A stretch of 28,636 nucleotides of DNA, taken from an uncultured Frankiales bacterium (GTDB lineage: Bacteria; Actinomycetota; Actinomycetes; Mycobacteriales; SCTD01). Made by a program: the position numbers and the translations under genes. The stretch is taken from assembly GCA_946479905.1 (NCBI GenBank), contig CAMLIA010000029.1, forward strand, positions 1 to 28,636, in the 5' to 3' direction. Position 1 is the stretch's first letter. The number at the start of each line of letters is the position of its first letter. Positions 24,860 through 28,636 of this stretch are shown piece after piece. A model generated the notes under the pieces. It searched no databases. It was not told where the DNA came from and worked only from the letters and a program-made list of their open reading frames with translations.

Positions 24860-25428
24860 TCGCGTCCGTGCGGTCGACGGCCGGTTCCTCCAGCCGCGCC
24901 GGTGCGGGCGCCCTGGCCAGCAGCACGCCCGCCACAAGCAGCCAGATCGGCCCGACGAAGAACCCGAGGAAGCCGCCCGGTCCGGCCAGGGACACCACAC
25001 CGGTCACGACGGCGACCCAGCCCATCCAGCGCGGGAGCAACCCCGTCCCGAGGACCGTCATCCCCGCGCCGATCATGGTCACGGCGACACCCGCGATGAA
25101 CGGGAGCCACGTGTCGTTGCTCAGCACGTTCATCGTCTGCGCGACCTGCGCCTGTCCGTGGTCGGAAGCCGTCATGAGGGTGAGCGACAGGCTGGCGCCG
25201 ATGAGCATGCCCGACGCCCACAGCACGGCGCCCGCCAGCATCACGGTCGGTCCGGGACCCGGCACCAGGTGGCGGTCGCGCACCATGGTGCGGATGTGGC
25301 TGGCGAACAGCACCAGCAGCGCTGCCAGCAGCGGCGCCAGGAAGGTGGACGTCAGCGTGCGCCCCTGATGGGCGTTGTAGTAGTCGAGCACTTCCTGGGC
25401 GGACGCCTTCTCTCCCGGCGTGTTGCCC
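24849..25428 (-). pseudogene. 5'-truncated multi-pass membrane protein
   Basis: From the GTG at 25391 this frame encodes 180 residues with about four transmembrane segments (STFLAPLLAALLVLFASHI, VMLAGAVLWASGMLIGASLS, TWLPFIAGVAVTMIGAGMTV, PIWLLVAGVLLARAP). Similarity-like sequence continues upstream of any start codon (GNTPGEKASAQEVLDYYNAH), and related proteins of this type have an N-terminal signal or membrane segment before that motif. Here the frame reaches TGA within 24 codons further, without a start. The sequence immediately upstream belongs to another gene in a different frame, so the 5' end appears deleted. A short internal start at 25391 could still give a product. The stop overlaps the convergent sigJ stop by 11 bp. 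The family is not named with confidence. Confidence 0.65.
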
Positions 25429-25767
25429 GAGCCGCAGCACCCGGTCCCGTGCGAAGCGGGCAGGCCCCTTGCGGTCCATCGAGGGTCCGGTCAGCAGTCC
25501 GGCGACCAGGAACAGCAGCGGGATGACGAGCAGCGAGAAGGGCCCGACCACAGCCATCAGCACGACGACGGTGACCGTGGAGAGCGTGACCTCGCGTGCG
25601 TCACCGTAGGACCACCACCCGAGGTCGCTGTACCCCAGCACCCCGTGCACCGCGATGATCCCGGCGATCATCGCGATCTTGAGGTGGTCGAGGTACGGCA
25701 GCCGGGGCACCTCCCCGGTCGCCGCGGTCGCGGGCCGCTGCGGGGCGGTGCGCAGGCCGGCTGCCAT
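25424..25767 (-). pseudogene. Acyltransferase-3 family protein, N-terminal fragment only
   Basis: About 115 residues with the start of an acyltransferase-3 integral membrane enzyme. PRLPYLDHLKIAMIAGIIAV and HGVLGYSDLGWWSYGDAREV give the first helix with its conserved His. Helices LSTVTVVVLMAVVGPFSLLV and IPLLFLVAGLLTGPSMDRKG follow, then ARFARDRVLRLG. Family members continue with seven or more further helices (normal length about 350-400). Here the identity ends after VLRLG, and the frame runs on only as an out-of-frame reading of the next membrane gene. The enzyme is surely non-functional. The likely start is the ATG at 25767; the longer frame to 25860 would overlap the divergent PPOX gene. 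Confidence 0.75.
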
Positions 25768-25853
25768 GGCCCCAGCCTGGTGCGGGCCCTCGGCGGAGCG
25801 GTAGAGCCGGAAGACCCCGAACGGCTCCGCGCGCCCTGGGGGAGGCTGGGGGC

Positions 25854-26315
25854 ATGCCACGCACCGCCACCTCCGACCGCGTCAGCCGCGAGGAGCTCCT
25901 CGCCTTCCTGCGCCCGCGCCACCACGCGCTGCTCGTCACGCACCGGCGGGACGGCGCCCCGCAGCTGTCCCCGGTGTCTGCGGGCATCGACCCGGAGGGG
26001 CGCGTCGTCGTCTCGACGTACCCGCAGCGCGCCAAGACCAGCAACGCCCGACGGGACCCGCGGGTGTCGCTGTGCTTCCTGTCCGACGACTGGGACGGCG
26101 CCTGGGTGCAGGTCGACGGGACGGCCGAGGTGCTGGACCTGCCCGAGGCGCTCGAGCCGCTGGTGGACTACTACCGGAGCATCGCCGGCGAGCACCCCGA
26201 CTGGGACGACTACCGCACCGCGATGGTGCGGCAGGGCAAGTCGCTGCTCCGGGTCAGCATCGAGCGGTGGGGGCCGGTGGCGACGGGCGGCTTCCCGCCC
26301 GAGCTCGCGCCCTGA
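25854..26315 (+). CDS. PPOX-class (pyridoxamine 5'-phosphate oxidase-fold) F420-dependent-type protein
   Basis: A 153-residue split-barrel flavin/F420-binding protein. SREELLAFLRPRHHALLVTH and RRDGAPQLSPVSAGIDPEGR form the typical entry strands. STYPQRAKTSNARRDPRVSL is the cofactor-phosphate-binding region of the PPOX-class F420 group. DDWDGAWVQVDGTAEVLDLP and the final RVSIERWGPVATGGFPP complete the fold. The size matches single-domain members of the family. F420-dependent members in actinobacteria reduce quinones, biliverdin or other conjugated substrates; the exact substrate cannot be told, and FMN or heme binding is also possible. The ATG at 25854 follows GGGGGAGG. It is divergent from the acyltransferase fragment and ends 3 bp before the convergent gene at 26319. 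Confidence 0.9.
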   Translation: MPRTATSDRVSREELLAFLRPRHHALLVTHRRDGAPQLSPVSAGIDPEGRVVVSTYPQRAKTSNARRDPRVSLCFLSDDWDGAWVQVDGTAEVLDLPEALEPLVDYYRSIAGEHPDWDDYRTAMVRQGKSLLRVSIERWGPVATGGFPPELAP

Positions 26316-26318
26316 GGG

Positions 26319-26753
26319 CTACTCCGAGGCGAGCCGTGCGGGCACCACTTCCGGGACGCGTGTCTTGCGCGGCTTGATGAGCTTGTCGAGGAAGCCGTAC
26401 TGGCCGGCGTCGCTGAAGTCCTCACGGAGGGCGTCCAGCACGAGCAGCCGGGTGGCCTGCTCCTCGCGCACGGCGTTCAGCGCCGTGACCAGCTCGTCGA
26501 TCTGCTCGGACAGGGCGCTGACGGCCAGCACCTCGACCTTGACGGAGTCCAGGTAGGAGCGCAGGCCGCCGGCGAGGTCGATGGAGCCGGCAGCGGGTGC
26601 GTCGACGGGGGGCACCGCGACGGTGCGGGCGGCAGGAGCAGCCTTGGCCGCCGTGCGGGCGGGCTGGGTCCGGCTCGTGGCCTTGGCACGACGGGCAGCG
26701 GGCGCCTTCGCCGTGGTCTTGCGGCCGGGGCGCTTGGTGGCGGCTGTGGCCAT
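26319..26753 (-). CDS. Hypothetical protein with basic histone-H1-like N-terminal tail
   Basis: A 144-residue protein of unrecognised family. Residues 1-50 are a Lys/Arg/Ala/Pro/Thr-rich tail (KRPGRKTTAKAPAARRAKAT, ARTAAKAAPAARTVAV) like those of bacterial histone-like or SPKK-type DNA-binding tails. Residues 57-115 are predicted helical (LAGGLRSYLDSVKVEVLAVS, ALSEQIDELVTALNAVREEQ), possibly a coiled-coil oligomerisation part. The C-terminus is again basic (LDKLIKPRKTRVP). The composition suggests nucleic-acid or polyanion binding, but no fold is identified. The ATG at 26753 follows GAGAGGA at a good distance. Codon use is like that of its neighbours. It could also be a granule-associated or cell-wall-linked protein. 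Confidence 0.72.
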   Translation of the reverse strand: MATAATKRPGRKTTAKAPAARRAKATSRTQPARTAAKAAPAARTVAVPPVDAPAAGSIDLAGGLRSYLDSVKVEVLAVSALSEQIDELVTALNAVREEQATRLLVLDALREDFSDAGQYGFLDKLIKPRKTRVPEVVPARLASE

Positions 26754-26988
26754 GGGTGTCGGTCCTCTCAGGGGGGATGGCTGTCGCGCTCATTCAACTC
26801 CTACGACGTCCGGCACCGCGGTTGAGGCAGCCCGAGTCAGGTCCTGCGGCACTGTCCGACAGGCCGGGACACGCACCGACCACGTGGCCGGCTGACGCAA
26901 CTGCAACGGCCACAGGCGGGGAGCTGACGGCCGCGAGCCTGCAGACCCGCAACGAGGGAGTGCAGGCGCTCGGGCTGTTGCAGTTGCG
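26754..26988. other. Intergenic stretch, 235 bp, with nested inverted repeats
   Basis: No supported gene lies here. It holds the upstream region of the basic-tailed protein (minus) and, toward the right, nested inverted repeats described separately. A plus-strand frame ending at 26895 crosses part of it, but it is antisense to the basic-tailed gene and has no supporting features. Confidence 0.6.
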
Positions 26989-26992
26989 TCAG
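26892..26992. repeat. 16-bp perfect inverted repeat flanking 69 bp
   Basis: CTGACGCAACTGCAAC (26892-26907) is mirrored exactly by GTTGCAGTTGCGTCAG (26977-26992). Inside the 69-bp interval is a smaller inverted repeat, GCCTGCA (26937-26943) and TGCAGGC (26961-26967). The right arm contains the stop codon of the TfoX-like gene (26989-26991). The arms are less GC-rich than the surroundings. No clear target duplication is seen. It could be a miniature mobile element, a REP-like palindrome, or a long-stem structure at the 3' end of the TfoX-like transcript. Confidence 0.8.
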
Positions 26993-27336
26993 GGGCGCTG
27001 CTGCTTCGGAGGCAGGGTGCGGGCGAAGGTGACGCCGCGCCGGACCCAGGTGGTCAGCTCTCGCTTCGTGGCGACGGCGCTCGTCGGGACGCGCAGCCAG
27101 CCGGCCATCTCCCTCCCCCGCATCACCATCGGCTCGACGTCGTCGTGCGCCGTGACGAGCCGGTCGGTCTCGGCCGGGTCGACGCGGACGAGGACACCGC
27201 CCTGACCGCTGGCGGCGACGGCCAGGTGGCCGCCGAGGAGGAAGGCGAGCCCGCCGAACATCTTCTTCTCCGTCAAGCCGGGCTCACCCCCGACGAGCTC
27301 GCGGATGCGGTCGGCGAGGTCCTCGTCGTAGGCCAT
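26989..27336 (-). CDS. TfoX N-terminal domain protein
   Basis: A 115-residue stand-alone TfoX-N domain. MAYDEDLADRIRELVGGEPG, then LTEKKMFGGLAFLLGGHLAV (the characteristic K-MFGGxxF motif at about 25-33), GVLVRVDPAETDRLV, and MRGREMAGWLRVPTSAVATK are all typical. In gamma-proteobacteria TfoX regulates competence, but short TfoX-N proteins in actinobacteria have no known role and no DNA-binding motif, so a competence function should not be assumed. The ATG at 27336 is 28 bp from the stop of the upstream SCO6745-like gene on the same strand, so the two may share a transcript. The stop codon lies within the right arm of the 16-bp inverted repeat. Confidence 0.9.
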   Translation of the reverse strand: MAYDEDLADRIRELVGGEPGLTEKKMFGGLAFLLGGHLAVAASGQGGVLVRVDPAETDRLVTAHDDVEPMVMRGREMAGWLRVPTSAVATKRELTTWVRRGVTFARTLPPKQQRP

Positions 27337-27364
27337 GGCGGAGAGGCTACGACCGCGACTCGGC

Positions 27365-28183
27365 CTAGCCCTGCGCAGCCAGCAGCAGCGCGGCGAGCGG
27401 CTCGAGGGCGGTCACCAGCTCGTCGAGCTCCTGCGGCGCGAGGCTCTCGTACGGCTTCGCCGCGAGCTCGTCGGTGCGGTCCTCGACCCGCTGCTTCACG
27501 ACGCGCCCCGCGTCGCTGAGCCAGCCGTCCGCCCCGATGAGGCCGCGCCGGCGCATCCCGTCGATCACCTCTGCGAGCTGCTCTGCCGGGAGGTGGTGGA
27601 GGCGTCCGAACCGCTCCGCCGGCAGCCCCATGTCGAGGGACAGCAGGACGTGGCACTCGAGCCGGCCGATGCCCTCGACCATGAGAGCCGCGATGTGCCC
27701 GTCACCGCGGTGCTCGCGCAGCAGCGACGCTGCATGGAAGAGCCGGACCACCACGTCGTCGGGGACGGGCAGGGCGAGCAGCGCGGCGTACATCGGCCGC
27801 CCCTCGACCGGAGCGCTGGTGGCCGCCCTCGTCAGCAGCTCCGTGGCGCGGGCGAAGGCGGCGGAGTCGACCTGGTCACCGAGGACCCGCCGCAGCGCCG
27901 TCGCGCAACCAGCCCGGCGGGCGGCGATCGCTGCTTCGGGAGTGGTGGTGCGCCACACCTTGGGGATGTGGCGCGCGACCTCGCCCGGGGCGAAGCTGTA
28001 GAAGAGCGCGTCCACCACCTCCGCCGTCGCCAGGCCCAGGGGCGCTGCCCGGCCGGCGAAGTAGGTGTCCCAGTAGCTGCTGAACCCGAGGGCGAACATC
28101 GCCTCGTTGGGCTCCTCGGCGGAGTACGGGATGACGCCGATCGGCTCGACCAGCTCGAACATCCGGCGAGCGACAGACGTCAT
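27365..28183 (-). CDS. SCO6745-family protein
   Basis: A 272-residue soluble protein matching the actinobacterial SCO6745 family in layout. It begins TSVARRMFELVEPIGVIPYS, then ALGFSSYWDTYFAGRAAPLG, FYSFAPGEVARHIPKVW, and a long helical middle. A winged-helix-like C-terminal part includes LPAEQLAEVIDGMRRRGLIG, ADGWLSDAGRVVKQRVEDRT and DELVTALEPLAALLL. The last third resembles a MarR-like DNA-binding region, so a regulatory role is possible, but the family function is undefined. The ATG at 28183 is favoured by GGAGGAGACC directly upstream; a longer frame to 28225 lacks such a site. It is followed closely by the TfoX-like gene. A 7-bp-arm hairpin (28246-28266) lies about 60 bp upstream. Confidence 0.8.
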   Translation of the reverse strand: MTSVARRMFELVEPIGVIPYSAEEPNEAMFALGFSSYWDTYFAGRAAPLGLATAEVVDALFYSFAPGEVARHIPKVWRTTTPEAAIAARRAGCATALRRVLGDQVDSAAFARATELLTRAATSAPVEGRPMYAALLALPVPDDVVVRLFHAASLLREHRGDGHIAALMVEGIGRLECHVLLSLDMGLPAERFGRLHHLPAEQLAEVIDGMRRRGLIGADGWLSDAGRVVKQRVEDRTDELAAKPYESLAPQELDELVTALEPLAALLLAAQG

Positions 28184-28245
28184 GGTCTCCTCCTCCGGCT
28201 GCGGGCTCGCCGCGTGCGAGCACACCGGTCTGGTGACGCGCGCGC

Positions 28246-28266
28246 GGCACCGGACTCATCGGTGCC
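28246..28266. promoter_or_regulatory. Perfect 7-bp-arm inverted repeat upstream of the SCO6745-like gene
   Basis: GGCACCG (28246-28252), loop GACTCAT, CGGTGCC (28260-28266). It lies 63 bp upstream of the start at 28183 and 20 bp beyond the ahcY hairpin terminator, so it may be an operator for the downstream gene or a second terminator hairpin for ahcY. Confidence 0.4.
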
Positions 28267-28285
28267 ACCACTCGGCACAGGAAGC

Positions 28286-28325
28286 CGAGAGGCCGGCCAC
28301 CCCGTCAGGGATGGCCGGCCTCTCG
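28286..28325 (-). terminator. Strong hairpin terminator after ahcY
   Basis: CGAGAGGCCGGCCA (28286-28299) and TGGCCGGCCTCTCG (28312-28325) form a perfect 14-bp stem around a 12-base loop. It starts 12 bases past the ahcY stop on the minus strand. There is no clean T-run after it (GCTTCCTG), which is common in high-GC genomes. Confidence 0.85.
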
Positions 28326-28337
28326 TCGTACCGGCTG

Positions 28338-28636
28338 CTAGTAGCGGTAGTGGTCGGGCTTGTACGGGCCCTCGACGTCCACGCCGATGTACTCGGCCTG
28401 GTCCTTGCGCAGCTCGGTGAGCCGCACGCCGAGCGCGTCGAGGTGCAGGCGCGCCACCTTCTCGTCGAGGTGCTTCGGGAGGACGTAGACGCCGAGCGGG
28501 TACGCGTCCGTCTTGGTGAAGAGCTCGATCTGCGCGATCACCTGGTTGGTGAAGCTGTTGCTCATCACGAAGCTCGGGTGACCGGTCGCGTTGCCGAGGT
28601 TCAGCAGGCGGCCCTCGGACAGCAGGATGATCGAGT
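28338..28636 (-). CDS. ahcY: Adenosylhomocysteinase (SAH hydrolase), C-terminal part
   Basis: The last 98 codons of adenosylhomocysteinase; the 5' part lies beyond the right edge. [20 protein letters not shown] and [20 protein letters not shown] belong to the highly conserved C-terminal region of the enzyme, which holds NAD and closes the dimer. The protein ends with the family-invariant KPDHYRY tail, whose Lys and Tyr bind NAD of the neighbouring subunit. The enzyme hydrolyses S-adenosylhomocysteine to adenosine and homocysteine in the methyl cycle. [19 protein letters not shown] is also typical. The gene reads toward the window interior and is followed by a strong hairpin terminator. In Mycobacterium the equivalent gene lies close to mtrA, here about 28 kb away. 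Confidence 0.97.
   Translation of the reverse strand, partial: SIILLSEGRLLNLGNATGHPSFVMSNSFTNQVIAQIELFTKTDAYPLGVYVLPKHLDEKVARLHLDALGVRLTELRKDQAEYIGVDVEGPYKPDHYRY

Noticed and set aside
25420..26556. 378-codon plus-strand frame across the pseudogene and PPOX gene
   Set aside because: It is a shadow frame, out of frame with the clear PPOX-fold protein and antisense to the acyltransferase fragment.
26581..26895. 104-codon plus-strand frame
   Set aside because: It is antisense to the basic-tailed protein, shows no domain and has no convincing ribosome-binding site.

Overview
The window comes from a very GC-rich actinobacterium (Actinomycetota). Almost every third codon position is G or C, GTG starts are frequent, and GTGA/ATGA stop-start overlaps are used throughout. 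An mtrA-type response regulator, F420-type and SCO6745-type proteins and an ECF41 (SigJ-like) sigma factor all fit this. Genus cannot be fixed from the sequence. No rRNA, tRNA, CRISPR array, insertion sequence or phage gene is visible.

Layout. (1) 1-7241 is a core envelope locus: the 5' end of mtrA (minus); divergently, five genes on the plus strand (proline-rich multi-TM protein, DUF4129, DUF4350, MoxR ATPase, DUF58); then a SpoIIM-like membrane protein (minus) and an RDD membrane protein (plus). (2) 7281-9486 is a TetR regulator, a serine beta-lactamase-like hydrolase behind a promoter covered by palindromic operators, and a 61-codon ORF. (3) 9489-19747 is one minus-strand block of eight genes, seven of them translationally coupled or only 5 bp apart: a solute-binding lipoprotein, LivH permease, a fused LivM-LivG permease/ATPase, LivF ATPase, a PucR regulator, an acyl-CoA ligase and a secreted alpha/beta hydrolase. 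A second, different solute-binding lipoprotein follows after a 74-bp gap. The content suggests that an exported esterase releases a carboxylic acid, which is bound, imported and activated with CoA. (4) 19858-23413 is a divergently transcribed pair of ABC half-exporters; the shared intergenic region carries a perfect 25-bp palindrome. (5) 23416-24859 is an ECF41 sigma/carboxymuconolactone-decarboxylase pair with an exact ECF41-type promoter. (6) 24849-25767 is a decayed locus where two truncated membrane-protein genes are joined out of frame. (7) 25854-28183 holds small accessory genes (PPOX/F420 protein, basic-tailed protein, TfoX-N protein, SCO6745-like protein) and a 16-bp perfect inverted repeat. 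(8) 28338-28636 is the 3' end of ahcY, with a strong hairpin terminator.

mtrA and the adenosylhomocysteinase gene lie close together in Mycobacterium (sahH-tmk-mtrA). The 7.2-28.3 kb stretch may therefore be accessory DNA inserted between core genes. The most notable items are the coupled esterase/Liv transporter/CoA-ligase operon with two binding proteins, the operator arrays at 7904-7935 and 19799-19823, the ECF41 promoter, the out-of-frame gene junction near 25427 and the inverted repeat at 26892-26992.
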